Below are positions 1 to 13,100 of a DNA stretch of 64,000 nucleotides, one piece after another. Position 1 is the first letter of the stretch. Each line of letters opens with the position of its first letter. This stretch comes from Aptenodytes patagonicus (lineage: Eukaryota; Chordata; Aves; Sphenisciformes; Spheniscidae). A program made the position numbers and the translations under genes. The stretch is taken from positions 168,730,853 to 168,794,852 of the forward strand of contig NC_134950.1 of the NCBI RefSeq assembly GCF_965638725.1. Direction: 5' to 3'. The notes beneath the pieces are model-generated. The model was not told the DNA's origin. It searched no databases and saw only the letters and a list, made by a program, of their open reading frames with translations.

Positions 1-103
1 CAACCTGCTCTAGTTGAAGATGTCCCTGCCCACGGCAGGGGGGTTGGACTAGATGACCTTTAGAGGTCCCTTCCAACCCAAACTATTCTATGATTCTATA
101 ATA
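1..103 (+). mobile_element. CR1 LINE, 3' end, cut by the window edge
   Basis: This is the terminal part of a CR1 3' UTR. It ends in the octamer-type tail ATTCTATGATTCTAT, which is diagnostic of avian CR1. The sequence is nearly identical to the 3' ends of the copies at 48616-49657 and 59485-59945, so all three belong to one young subfamily. The body of the element lies outside the window. Confidence 0.93.
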
Positions 104-1354
104 AATGTTATACACTGCGAGACGAAGTTCCTGCGGGGTGTTCATGGTACCCAACAGGTCTCCTTGGCTGGTGATGTGACACCACGAGGCCGGTGAAAAC
201 AAGACTTATCATTTTCCAAACCAGCCCGTCACAGTTAATTAAAGTCATGGAGAGCAAAGCAGCGCTGAGATTTTTGTGTGTGGTTGTTTGCTTATTCTGA
301 GTTAGCTTTTTTTTCCCCTTCCCGTTCCTCTCAAACTCTGAGTTTTCACACATCAACCCTTGAGAGACCTCAGTCGAGGAAGGTTTTGTTCCCAAGATCA
401 GGCCACCATGGCCCTGCTTGGTTCACACGCCTCCTTTCATCTTGCTCCGGCGGTGCCTCCCAGCCCTTCCCACCCTCATTCCCCACCTGAGACAGCAGCA
501 CCGGGGAGGAAATCTGCAGAGCTTCATCTCTTTGCTCTTCTCCCTCTCCTCCCCCTGTAATTCCCCTATCAAAAGCCTGAGTTTTGTGTCCTTCCCATCG
601 GATGCTCGCTGCCCTCTTCAAGAGTAGGGGAGCAGTGATTCAGTTTACCGGTCTGCTCCCCCTTCCCCAGCTCTCCCTCTTTCACACACACGCAGCATCA
701 CCCTCCCCTATCTGTTTTTCATTTATTTGAGCAGCCGACAAAGGAGTGTTTCCTTCGTGAGAAGTTTAAGGAATTTTCTGATTTTTCTGGCTTGAAGCTC
801 TGTGGATTGTGTCTATCCTGCTTCCTCCATCACCACCTAATGGCACACAAGAAAACAGCATTCAGATCCCACTAAATTCTGTATAACCAGCGTTATAAGA
901 GCAGGTTCCCACAGAGGCACCTACGGGACTTCGTGCGCAGCTCTGTCACCGTGGATTTACTCAAGAGACCAGCGCCCGTGCACGTACCCCTGCCAGAACA
1001 GCCAAAATTAGTCCTGCCTCACCACTCCACAGACAGGGAAGACTTTCCTGGGGAAACAAATCAGACACTAAAAAGTTATTGTCTCCATTTTACTGTAGGG
1101 AACAGAGACCCAGAAGGGCAAAATGACCAAAGGGTGGGGGCAGTGCAGCAGGGGGAATTAACTCGGCTCCATCATCATTGCGGAAGCATACAGAGCTCCT
1201 TCCCTGCTCCGTGTGTGTGTGTAGGTGCCTGCTTACACTGATGTTCAGTGCCAGTCCAGGACTGCCGAGTACAGACAAGTCCTTCCAAAGGGATTTGTAC
1301 AGATATTAAATGGCACTGGGCAAGGATCTTCTGCCACCAGTCATAAGGTCCTCT
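104..1354. other. Intergenic stretch, no gene seen
   Basis: There is no convincing coding exon here. Positions 300-620 are pyrimidine-rich on the plus strand. Around 1070-1130 the text resembles the conserved core of ancient tRNA-derived SINEs (a 'ctccattttac' stretch followed by 'agaccc'), but it is too diverged to assign. Confidence 0.5.
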
Positions 1355-2433
1355 TCTTATACTCTGCGCTGGGTCAAAAACTGGCTGGACGGCCGGGCCC
1401 AGAGAGTTGTGGTGAATGGAGTTACATCCAGTTGGCGGCCGGTCACGAGCGGTGTTCCCCAGGGCTCAGTACTGGGGCCGGTCTTGTTCAATATCTTTAT
1501 CGATGAGCTGGATGAGGGGATCGAGTGCACCCTCAGTAAGTTTGCAGACGACACCAAGTTGGGCGGGAGTGTTGATCTGCTCAAGGGTAGGAAGGCTCTG
1601 CAGAGGGACCTGGACAGGCTGGATCGATGGGCCCAGGCCAACTGTATGAGGTTCAACAAGGCCAAGTGCCGGGTCCTGCACTTCGGCCACAACAACCCCA
1701 TGCAGCGCTACAGGCTTGGGGAAGAGTGGCTGGAAAGCTGCCTGGCGGAAAAGGACCTGGGGGTGTTGGTCAACAGCCGGCTGAACATGAGCCGGCAGTG
1801 TGCCCAGGCGGCCAAGAAGGCCAATGGCATCCTGGCCTGTATCAGCAACAGTGTGGCCAGCAGGAGTAGGGAAGTGATCGTGCCCCTGTACTCGGCCCTG
1901 GTGAGGCCGCACCTCAAACACTGTGTTCAGTTTTGGGCCCCTCCCTACAAGAAGGACGTCGAGGTGCTGGAGCGTGTCCAGAGAAGGGCAACGAGGCTGG
2001 TGAGGGGTCTGGAGAACAAGCCTGATGAGGAGCGGCTGAGGGAACTGGGGTTGTTTAGCCTGGAGAAAAGGAGGCTGAGGGGAGACCTCATCGCTCTCTA
2101 CAACTCCCTGAAAGGAGGTTGTAGCGAGGTGGGGGTCGGTCTCTTCTCCCAAGTAACAAGCGATAGGACGAGAGGAAATGGCCTCAAGTTGCACCAGGGG
2201 AGGTTTAGATTGGACGTGAGGAAAAATGTCTTTACTGAAAGAGTGGTTAAACATTGGACCAGGCTGCCCAGGGAAGTGGTGGAGTCCCCATCCCTGGAGG
2301 TATTTAAAAGACGAGTAGATGAGGCACTTAGGGACATAGTTTAGTGGACATGGTGGTGTTGGGTCGATGGTTGGACTCGATGATCTTAGAGGTCTTTTCC
2401 AACCTCAATGATTCTATGATTCTATGATTCTAT
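1355..2433 (+). mobile_element. CR1 LINE, 5'-truncated, young copy
   Basis: This is a 5'-truncated CR1 carrying the C-terminal third of ORF2 and the complete 3' UTR. The 3' end has three ATTCTATG-type repeats (2409-2433). It belongs to the same subfamily as the minus-strand copies at 17973-18960 and 31231-31379 (shared 'tagaggtcttttccaacct' just before the tail). That subfamily differs from the copies at 1, 42837, 48616 and 59485, which carry 'aggtcccttccaaccc' instead. The 5' boundary is approximate. Confidence 0.93.
1364..2344 (+). pseudogene. CR1 ORF2 fragment: reverse transcriptase C-terminal part
   Basis: This is the remnant of a non-LTR reverse transcriptase that is missing its endonuclease and N-terminal RT domains. 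About 327 codons read open from the element's 5' truncation to its natural stop. Visible motifs are [18 protein letters not shown] near 1447-1500 and the catalytic FADDTKL with its two aspartates at 1541-1561. The rest is the conserved CR1 C-terminal region, with [21 protein letters not shown] and [11 protein letters not shown]. The chance ATG at 1310 belongs to flanking DNA, so this is not a functional gene. The lack of any stop or frameshift shows a recent insertion. Confidence 0.9.
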
Positions 2434-5400
2434 ACAGGTCTTCACCTTGACCACAAGGAGTCACCTTATCCGCCCTCACTTACCTGCCCGCGAGCAAGGC
2501 ATCTAAGCTTGAGCTGCTTGACCTTTTGTTTCCCCAAAAATATTCCTCCATTTTGCATTGTTTCTAGTCATGCTCCAAATGTCCCACTCGAAAAACATTC
2601 AAAATATAATTTTCCTGACATATTCCTGCAGACAGATGTGATGCTCTACGGTTTATGTGGTCTTCAACATGCAACGTATCGGTAAACCCTGCACTTTTGT
2701 TCAGCAGGGATTTTTGCTGCCAAGAGGTATTTAGTGCTCTAAGGCAATTCTTTAATGAGAAACTTAAGTGCAAGTTTAACACCAAGAAGCCTGCCTAGGC
2801 TAGCAATGAAACACTAATCAAGAAGAGACACTGTGACATTTATCTCCAGAGGGGACAGTACTTGTGTCATCGAGAAATACAAAGCCAGAAGTTATCTATC
2901 TTGGCTCTTTCTCCCCGCAAAACAGTGTAAGAATGCATTTTTTAGCAATGAGAGTTAAGCCTAACTCAGGAGTGACCCATCGTCCTTACCAAAAACCCAA
3001 AGCTCTAGGCAGACAAGGCTGTGTCCAGGCACTCCTGACCATTGACTCCCTCTAACCCAACACAACCACACACCTTGCCCAGAAAGATGGGTATTTGTCT
3101 CCCTGTTTTGGGTATCAGCCCACGCCGGACCAGTCACCAGCTGTCCGGACAGCAACACTTTGCTGGGGTGCTCCTCGGCATCCCCAAACAGAAACCATCC
3201 TCTGGCAGGCACAAGGAGAACCGTGCCTGCCTGATGGGCAGCTCAGATTTGCTCTTTTGGGAGGTAAAGAAACACTGTCTTCCTCCCCAACATGCACAGG
3301 AGTTAATTAGAGCATCTCCCCTCCAGAGATCACCCAGGCTTAAACATTTCCCTGGATTAAAAACAAAAACATCGTTTGGCACTGACAGGCACAATAAAAA
3401 GAAACGCTGACAGGTCTGTCAGAGCTGAAAGCCACTGGCAACATAAGGAAAAAATCAGGCTATGTGGCATGTCAAGGATGTCTTGTCCCTTGAAGGGCGA
3501 AACACAGGGAGAGAGCTTGCTTTTCTACAGCTAAGCCTCATCCCAGGCCTCCAAAGAGGGAAATCATCCGTCATCGACAGCCCAACTCCATTACACATGG
3601 GCAATGAAAACTCAGTGTCCTGCTCCGCCGCCCTCCGGTCCCAGTAAGATGTCACGATCTCAGAGATGCTGGAAGGGGAATGGAAGGAAAGAGTCGTGAG
3701 AAGGAATCGGAGCTCCTAGTTTGGGGCACAGTGGTAGGGTAGAGGAATTGGAGGCACAAGGGTAGTATCCTGAACTCAAATGTGACTTGAACCACCTCTT
3801 TGCTGCTGCCCAAGTTGTTCAGGGTGTTGCCAATGCCATCTCCCTGGGTAAAGGGGAGTAAAGACAGACTGGGGCGATTTAGTCTACTACTAGGTAGCTC
3901 AAGGACCAGCCCAACAAAGCTGTTGATTCTCTTTCCACCTCCACTACTGCACAAACCTGTGACTGTGGCTTCTCACCTGTGCCTCAGTTTCCCCTGTTTG
4001 AAACTCATGGTGTTGATCATGACTGTAGAAAGGTCCTGATGAAAGTGAAACATGGTGATGAGTGCTGTTAGCACTGGGGTCAATACCCTCCCATCACAAT
4101 TCTGCTCCGTTCAGGATCCCCAGCTGATGATGCTGCTACAGGAAGAAGAAACCAGCAATGTCTGGGGACACGTGTGGCTTCATTCAACACTCCTTCAAGG
4201 GACGGCACCTGCTTTTACTCCATCCTCTCTACATCTCCAGCAAGAGAAATCTTATCTTGTTTATTCATTAAAAATATTTACGGCACTTTGCATCGTGCTT
4301 GCTAATGCAGAGGGATCTGTTCCACCACCCACAAACAAGGTTAAATTTGCTTTCTCCTAACACCCAGTTTCACAGTTCTAGTTACCTTTTCATAAGGACT
4401 CCGAATTACAAGTCACTGCGCTTCACAGGCAGGGAAGGAGCAGGTTTTCCCTGTTCGGTCATGTCTGACATGGGTATTTGCTCCTCACTTGTTAGGAACG
4501 CAGAAGAAAAACAAGCAACACATTTACCTTGGTTAAATAAAAACTAGCCCGGTTCTCCCCTGCCACTACAGAGCGAGGAGAAGGGAAAGTACCAGCACCC
4601 TGGCACCTTTTATATTCAATTTGTACAGCCATAATCGATAGTGAAAATACAAGGGCAATCCATCGCCTTCTGTTTGATAATGGCATACAAATTTCTGTCG
4701 CCTCAGGACCCATTATTCTTGAGCTCAGCTCTCCAGTGTGAAAGTGTAAATTTACACCCCCATTACCAAAAGTTGCATGGGGCTGGTGGAGCCCCTGGCA
4801 CAATTCAAGCTAGTTTATAGGCTGTTCCAGTTTTTAGCTGCCTGCAAAGCTCCCCAAGGGGCTGCTGGGGCTGGGGGGGGTTGGAGTTCAGCATATCTCT
4901 AACAGCCAGGCTTGGGGATAAGAAACAGATGTTGCGATGGATGAGGCAAGGATTTTATCTGGCAGCTCCTGTTCTCCCCAATGACATAGAGAGCCTCACA
5001 CCAGCTTTGAGAGCCCTTGTCCACCCACGACTAAGCCGGCCTTACACATAAAATCCAGCTGAGCACACATTGCTATCCCCTCCCTCAACATAAACCTTCT
5101 GAACCTTGATCCTAGGGCAGGCTGTGTTTTCCTAAAGCCAACATCAGGAGGCACATAGAAGGTGTCCCACTCAGGTTTCCTTGCTCCTCTTTCTCATTCA
5201 TTTCTGAGGGGGCAAAGGGACTGGTTTTATTGTTGCGATAACTATAGATAGCTATTCCTGTTAACCTCTGGACATAAAGCCCTTTCCAGAACACAACTTT
5301 GACATAAGCTCCCTGGTCCCAAATAATAAAACTGGACAATATTTTTCCCATGCAGAAGTTCAGTTTTCATAACCAGCATTTTCATTTTCCCTCTCTCTAT

Positions 5401-6019
5401 TGCTGCTGTCTTCATATACTTGCACAACCCTCTTGACATCTAGGATTGGATTCGGAGGTCAGCTTTAACCCTGGCTTGATCGTGACCTGCCACACTCTTC
5501 CCTAGGATTTCCTTCCCTTCTGGACAAAGACGAGCAGGCAGCCCAAGGGCATCACTCTCAAACAGCTCCAGCTGCAAACACTGAGCCGCTAAATCCTGCC
5601 TCTAGCTCACACGCAGACACCTTCATGTGCACCATGCATCCAAATGAAGCTGTCTCAATCTGCCAGGTGGCTCCCACCTTTAAAGTGGAGTCAGTTGCTT
5701 TCACACAGATGTAAGCCCATTTTGGACCTCCAGGATATTTCTCCTGGCCTCCAGCTGCCTTTTCAGAAGGAAGTTGGTCTCTTGTAAGTCTTGGGACACA
5801 CCTGCCAGTCCCGTGCAAATGTCTTAGACACCATCTCAAATGGTATTTGGCAGGTATGTATAGGCAATTGAATCACACCTGAGATTTGCAGGATAAGGGA
5901 GCTGAAGTATGTGCCACTGGTGTCTGTATCTCTCTTGTAAAAGGAGTCCATGGTGACTGGTTTAGATTTGAAGTTTAATTTTTACATGTTTGGTAAGATT
6001 AATCCTCTGCTGAGAATGC
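2434..6019. other. Intergenic stretch, no gene seen
   Basis: No exon or structured RNA could be supported. Near 3960-4000 there is a 'cctcagtttcccc' box, typical of very old SINE remnants in amniotes. A G-rich run occurs at 4864-4881. Open frames are short and show no recognisable protein. Confidence 0.5.
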
Positions 6020-6388
6020 TGGTGTTGTTTAGCCTCAATAAGAGAAAGCTCTGGGGGACCTTGTTACTGGGTACAAATACCTGATGTGGGGGGAGGAAAG
6101 AAGACGGAGCCAGACTCTTCTCGGTGGTGCCCATTGACAGGACAAGAGGCAATAGGCACAAACCAAAATATGGGAAATTCCATTTAAACATAAGAAAAAA
6201 ACTTTTCACTGTGAGAGTGGTCAAACCCTGGAGCAGGCTGCCCAGAGAGGTTGTGGAGTTTCCATCCTTGGAGACATTCAAACCCTGACAGTGCACAGCC
6301 TGCTCTCATTGACCCTGGTTTCAGTGGGAGGGGTGGACTAGAGACCTCCAGAGATCCCTCCCAGCCCAGCTATCCTGTGACTCTGTGC
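6020..6388 (+). mobile_element. Old CR1 LINE, 3' end
   Basis: This is a diverged CR1 C-terminal and 3' UTR segment. Still recognisable are a 'tttagcctcaataagagaaagc' remnant of the LFSLEKR block, 'gacaggacaagaggcaa' (the DRTRG block), 'ctgcccagagaggttgtgg' (LPREVV) and a degenerate tail near 'ctgtgactctgtg'. Several frames are broken, which points to an old insertion. Confidence 0.88.
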
Positions 6389-7879
6389 ATCCCAGTCATT
6401 CCTAGGGCATGGCCAGTGAGAACATTGTTCTCACCCTAAATCCAAAACACAGCACTGTACCAGCTACTAGGAAGGAAATTAACTCTATCCCTGCCGAAAC
6501 CAGGATAGCCAGAGATCTCAGGCAAGTGTCCAAAGTCTTCCAACTCTATCTGACATGATTTCTGATAAGAAAGAGGCCAGACTCAGACAAATAAAGCATA
6601 AGGCAGGTCCTAGCTTAAGAACAGCTCAGTGCCTCACTGACAGTCTACTTAAACTGAACTGAAGTTCTGAAGCCCTCTGTGGTCATCCTTATTCATCAGG
6701 TCTTCTCTGCCCACTGCTAATGATGAAGCAAAGAACGTGACTAAAGAGAATGTGACCAGAAGCTGTGAGAAACCCAGAACTTTTGTGCAGTTGGGTAAGA
6801 TTAAGAAAAGGCGTGATACATAGAAAGACGTTTATTCGTCTCTTCTCCAAGTCTCAAACAATATTCAGTGCTAGACACAAACTTTCTTCTGGATGGTGCA
6901 TGAGACTTCATGCATGTTCTTCTGGAACAGCATGAGACCGCTCACAATGTCACTGTCTTAGAGCGTGGTATCCTTATGCCCTCATGTCCTCGTGTCTGAG
7001 CTCCTTTAACAACGACATCCTTACTACGCTCTATGAGTCTACAAAACCATTCCTACGGGTGGGAAGCCAAAGCAAGGAAAGGCTAAACAACTTGTGGAGG
7101 AAACTCAAGAAGTCTACAGCAGGGCAAGGAATTAATCCCAGGTCTCCTGACCTTTTTTAAAGTTCACCTTCTTTTGCACACCTCTTAGAAACAAGATTTC
7201 TCTCTGATCCTCTCCCCCCTTCCTCCATGAAGAAATGACTGAATAGGCCAGGGCTGGTATCAGCAGAGCAATGGCTTTGCCCAGCTGCACACAGCAGGAG
7301 GCTTTGTCCCCACTAGAAAACATACAGAACAATTTTTGATTACAGGGGGCTCTATCAAAGTTCTGTCCCAAATTCATAGCACAAAGCAAGGAGGGGAATT
7401 CAACCCCGGGGGCCAAGGATCAGCTGATTACACCAGACTTTCTCTCCACTGAGCTCCTGTGCTCTGGGCAAAGGGCTGAGATGTGGATCACGGTGTCTGA
7501 TTTGAGCAGCTCTTTCCTCAAAGCGACACGGCACCTCAAGCCAACAAGCAACTCCTGGCAGAAGGACCTTCCAGAGAGCAGGAGGGAGGTGGTGCTGGCT
7601 TTGCCACTTTGATGGCACTTTGATTTGCTTTGATCACCCTTTCCTAATGGCTTGCCTTCCCTCAGGTTGCTTTTAGCTGTCTTTGACGTTAGAGGGAAGG
7701 ACAGGTGCAGGACTCGGTGATACTCAAAGATGTACTCATTGCCCTGAGCACTGGAGACTGAAACATGATGGGAAAGGACATCAAGAAGCCACTGGTCCAC
7801 CTTCTGCTTCAAGGCTTTGTTAGTTCTACCTAAACTGTCCTGACAACATTTAATGTATCTGATAACATGTTTGTAACCT
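6389..7879. other. Intergenic stretch, no gene seen
   Basis: Nothing coding could be supported. The text around 7100-7160 ('aaggaattaatcccaggtc') resembles the end of ancient tRNA-derived SINE remnants, but the match is weak. Confidence 0.45.
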
Positions 7880-8270
7880 TCTTCCTCCAGGGATGGAAGC
7901 CCTTCCCCAAAATCCGTTCACGTTTTGAACTACCCTCACCATCAGGAAGCTTCTCCTAACATTTAACTAAAACTCCCTGCTGTAGCATAAACCCACAATT
8001 TCTACCCTTTTCCATTTAGATAAGGAAAAGAGTTTACTCCCTTCACTTACAGCTGCCTACTACCTTCTTGAAGACTATTAATATCCCCCAGCGCTCTCCC
8101 CCAACACTGAACAAGTCCATTTCTTCTGTATGGCAATAGGTCATACAGTGCTCTGACACTCTTATTTCCACCAGATCTCAAAAACTGCCCTTCATCTTAT
8201 TCGGCCTTATTTGCAGGACCTTTCCTTGTCTCCCCCATTCCTTAAATATCTGTTCCTTGACCACCCTCAC
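7880..8270 (-). mobile_element. Ancient CR1 LINE remnant
   Basis: Read on the plus strand this keeps the usual reversed CR1 order: 'ccagggatggaagccc', then 'ctccctgctgtagc', then 'ttacagctgcc', then 'ttgaagactattaatatccc', then 'gaacaagtcc'. It is heavily diverged and its ends are approximate, so it is one of the oldest CR1 pieces in the window. Confidence 0.7.
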
Positions 8271-10014
8271 CTTGTGAATCCTCAGGATGCACAATGCCCT
8301 TCTCCAGGGACATGCAGTAGGAGAACAAGAAGATAGACTTCTTTCAGAGGTTTCAAACACCAAATACTTTTTGCTTCAGCTGTCACAAGCAATATCCCTG
8401 AAAGAGTAATTTCACAAATCTGGGAGAATCTGGGAGTACTTAAGCCATCCTTACAGTATGAAACTACAGAGCTCAGGGATCCGAAGGGAATGATTTACTG
8501 CCAGGTGAGCCAGTTTTACGTGATGAGAGATACCCCTCAAAGGCAAAGGCTTGTCAGCTGTTCGGGTATGGTCTCTTTGTCACCTCTGAGTGGGACTTCT
8601 AAAACTACACCCACACCAGTGAATTAAACAGCACCGGAGAAAGTTTCCGAGCACTGAAACTTGTTTGTACCATTGATGGGTGCAAGTGCCCCTGGCAGGG
8701 ATTTGGCCAAGGCCAGACGGTTCCCGGGCACAGTGCAAGACCGATCCCAAAGTACAGGATATATAAGCAATGCTTTATAGATAATCAATTATGTTTCCCT
8801 CAGGGCTGGCTCCCTCGGTCTGCATCCACACTACAGAGCAACTGGTCTTGAGTTTCCTGTGGCCCAAAAATATGGTTGTTATTATTTTTGTTTGTTTCTT
8901 CAGTTTAAGTCACATAAAGTAAAGCAGTGAGATGTGCTGCAACCCAGCAGAGTGAAGTTTGCCTGACTTGAAGGTGAGGGGTTGAGGTGTATGCCCTGGG
9001 GCGGGATGCAAGGACATGAAGGGGTGTTGGAGGTTCTAAGTCTGCTCGGGTAGCACTGGAAGACAGTGCAGGGAGAGAGACTATGGTGGGAAATAGCCAC
9101 TGCAGTGAACTATTCCCCAAATCACGCCTTGGTCTTGCAAAGGCATAGCTGGAGGCGTCCAAAGCACAGACCAGGAGTGAGCAAGCAGTTAAGAAGCGAG
9201 GACAATCCAGCCTCCAGCACTTGAGCTCAACCTGTGGCCCTTTTATTTTGCAGTCTAGAAGAACTCTTTTGTTCACCACGACAGAAAGTTTTTCCAGATC
9301 AACTCAGCTCACTGTTTCTTTTTAATATAGCAACCTCCCTCCTGGGTTCCCACCCACACCCACGGTACACACATACTTGCACATGCCTCTCGCACACACA
9401 GCCACCCACATACCAGCTTCAATAAGCAAAAAGCAAACACACCCAAACAAATATGTGCCCAAGCACCCTCTTGGTCCACCCAAGAAATGTGAAGTTGCTG
9501 GGTTCACCTCTTTAGCTAGCTTCCCAGTTAGATCAGATCACTCTCATTTAGCTTTCTCCACTGACTCCTCATCCATTAGCTCATTCAATTGCAGCCTTTC
9601 TGAATCAATGTGATTTCATCGATTTCTAAGGAGTCGCTCTGGATTTACGCTGGTCAAACAGATTGGAACCAGTTGGCAATTTTGTTAAACGTTCTCCCCT
9701 CAAATCAATACTCAATAGATGAGAAGGATACTTCAAACTGAATATAATTTCTCCATAATGGAAGATATTTCATTACAACATGACTGTCTGCTTTGTTTCC
9801 TACAGCTAATTTGCAGTCTTTTAAAATTATAATAGATATAACTTAAATCAAAACAAAGCAAATATCCCATGTGAAAGATACTGCAACAGTGCTCTTGACA
9901 AACCTCCCTTTGGAAAGACAAATAGGTTTCATCACTATTTTTAAAGGATTCATCCAAGTTCTAGAGGTGAAAGTTGTAGTTCGAAAGAAAATTCAACTTG
10001 TTTAAGGGGGACAC
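8271..10014. other. Intergenic stretch, no gene seen
   Basis: There is no supportable exon. Positions 9350-9450 are rich in CA/CAC on the plus strand, like a decayed CA microsatellite. Confidence 0.45.
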
Positions 10015-10119
10015 GGACCTGGGCAGCTGGCTCTAGGTGGCCCTGCTTGAGCAGGGAAGGTCAGACCAGGTGACCTCCAGAGGTCCCTTCCGCCCCCAAC
10101 CATTCTGTGACTCTGTGAC
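10015..10119 (+). mobile_element. Old CR1 LINE, extreme 3' end
   Basis: This is about 105 bp of CR1 3' UTR: 'ccctgcttgagcaggg', 'gaccaggtgacctccagag' and 'gtcccttcc', followed by a degenerate tail 'attctgtgactctgtgac'. It is severely 5'-truncated. Confidence 0.88.
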
Positions 10120-13100
10120 ATCCCCCAGTACAAACCCAGAGAAGCAAAGAATTGCCATGTCATAAGATACATCTTCACACTGCTGCCAGCTCATGAATAT
10201 GTGTCAGTCTTGTGGTACCTGTGGTTTTTCTAAAGCTTCAGATCTTGAAATTGTGCGAGAATGGAAGTAGATGCAGACTCAGCAGGCCAAGGCCATTGAA
10301 GCTTTATCCCCTCCTCTGATTTCTGTTTGGGATAACTGATGGCGTGAGAAGTGGTCCCGCTGTCGCCCAGTCCTCCCATTCAAACCAGGCTGCAGCTGCC
10401 TCAAGTGGCGTGACTTATAAAACGGTAACTTGGTCCCAGTAAAACAAACCCAAAAGTAAGGCCCAATAGCAGCAATAAGAAATAGCTAAAGAAATAACTT
10501 CACTTACAGAGGACAAGCCACGACTGGGCTGGACTGGCTTTAGGCCATGGTGACAGACTAGACTAAAAAACTCAGTATAAAATAGGAAACCAGTTGAATG
10601 AAACAGCCCCATTCAGCAGATGCCAGAGGAACTGGGCAGCATTAACCCCATTGCCGGTCCCACCAGGTGTGTGGGTGCTCAGTGACATCTTTGGAGTGCC
10701 TGTGAGAAAGTCTTGTATTTTCAGGGAGATGCATTTTTGCACGCAGTGATTTGAGGAAAGAGAGTGAATAATCGCTGATTGGACTCCTTCTGCTCCAGAT
10801 GTTCTCCACGTTACACGGAGCAATGCAAACTGCCAGTTACAACACTGGCCATCAGCTGGGTTTGATGTACCTATACAACCAGTGTTTTGTTTTGTAAATT
10901 GTTGATATTTCCTCTAATAATAACTGTTTCTGTTCTTCATCTGTTGACCCATGGATTGTCTCATCAGTGGTGGCCTCTCAGCATTAACTAATTGCTTTTC
11001 TGAATTTCTCAGCAGAAGCCAAACATTGCCAGAGTCATGCAGACAAACAGCATATGAGGATGAGGCCGACACAAGGCCATGAAGGATGTGGGATTTTTCA
11101 CGCCATTACTGCCGTGATGAAGATATTTGAGCAGCAAAGACACGCTCCAGAGCTTTGAGTCCAGAACAAAGTGGGAAATCGCTTTTAAAGTTACTATAGG
11201 AAACTTTGGAGGAAATCAGACCTCTGCAAGACACTTACTGCCATGTACCTGTGAGAAAAATGGGCATTTCTACTAGCACAGAGCAGGCTTACCTGGTTAT
11301 AATATCACTGTTATCTCAACCAGACAATACAGTGGGGTGTGGCTCGGCACAGTAGCTTGTCCTTCCATCCACACCTGTTAGAAGCACAGGCTACAGGAAA
11401 ATAGAGCTTCTTCACACACAAAAGCTTTTCACAGTTGACTTCGCAGCAGCGCAGCTTGGCATGGGGACAGTGAGCTTGGCTTTGGTTAGAGGAAATGTTC
11501 CAGGAGACGATGGGGCTAAAAGCAGGAGTTATTCTGGGAAATTCACACAAGTTTTGGCTGTGGTCCTGAAAGAAGAAGGAAACACAGGGCAGTAGACTCA
11601 ATAAGGAAAGGAGCAAAGTTTCACAACATAGAGGTTAGCTTTAAACAGCGAGTTTGGTTTTCCTGGCTGAAGCACAAATGACTAGGATGGATGGAGTGAG
11701 GAAAGGCTTGTCCAGCTACCTACCGTCCTGCCACCACACCTGGAGCATCACCTGATCTTGCAGAGGGAAAGATCCCTAAAAGCATTGTAATCCTCCAAGA
11801 CACCAGATGAAGCCATAGGAGTCCCTGGCTGGGGACAGCACATTGCGGCCAGTCCTCTCTGGGTGGGCAGTCTCTCAGCAACGAAAAGTGGTGGTGCTAC
11901 TTTTGAATGACTTCGGTGCTGAGCTGCTGCTCATGGGAAAGTCTCAATATAGAGGCTTCATCTGTCACAGCCCATTGCAAAGCTGGCCCCGTCCATCTGG
12001 ATTTCTCACTTAGTGCAGGTGTAAATCCCAGCAGCCCTGTCACTGTATGTGTCACTGGTTTATCCCAGCTGAGAATCCAGCCCTTTATTTTTAACTTAGA
12101 TGCATGAAAACAGGAGGGGACTTCAGCTACAGCAGTTATAGACAAGTGAAAGGTTCACAGGGGGTGCTGGAAAAATAACCAGACTTCAAGAGAGTTTTTC
12201 AAATAAACATGACTCCAGGTTGACCCCAGCTCAACAGAAAAGACAGAGACGAATTAACCTCCCCCAATAAAACCACACGCCCAGCTACTGCCAAGATGTG
12301 AATGAGACTGAAGATATTTTCTTGGGTAGAAAGTGCAAGTTTATGTTGGCCATCTCGGGTTTGCAAGATGATGGACCGGTGAAATACGGACGCACACAAC
12401 CTCTTCTTCCACACATGCACACAAACACACCCTCTCATGGATGTATATGTCTGTACCTTTACATATCTACACAATGCATACCTGTCTGTGCATGTCTGTC
12501 TTTGTGTCTCCCTGGGCTCCCTCCATACCTCACAGAGGTCTGCTAAATGCAGTCCAACCACAGATCATCTTGTAATAAAGCAGCCAGCCAAGCAGAGAAG
12601 ATGAACGCGTACCTTCAAAGCGCTGATGTGGATGGCCACAGGAATCTATATAAAAAGACTTCAATATGAGGGGGGAAAAAAAAAAAGGAAAAAAAGAAAA
12701 AAAGAGTGAGCATCTGTAGGAACACGCAGAAAGTCTCTCACTGTTGGAGCTGCTACTGTCATCGGTGTCCTGGACTTACATGCACCATACAGACCACAAT
12801 TGCCACAAACCAAGTGAAGAATGAAGAATAAAGTTTAAAAAATCCCCTCAAATGATTTAAATTGGTCTAGGTAAAATATCCACGACAACACAGGAGAAGA
12901 TTCCTGTTTTGCCATGGGAATGGAGCGGACATTGTAGCCAACTCATTCCTGCTGTGATCTCTGTGAGCCCGACCATTGACCAAATCACTGCACATCTGCA
13001 ATGTTCAAAACGGCACCAGGAACAGAGCACCCTGCCTGAGGGTCGCAAAGGGCTTTGGGGACACAGTGAGAGCCTGGAGTTTGAAATGTCCCTTCTGTCC

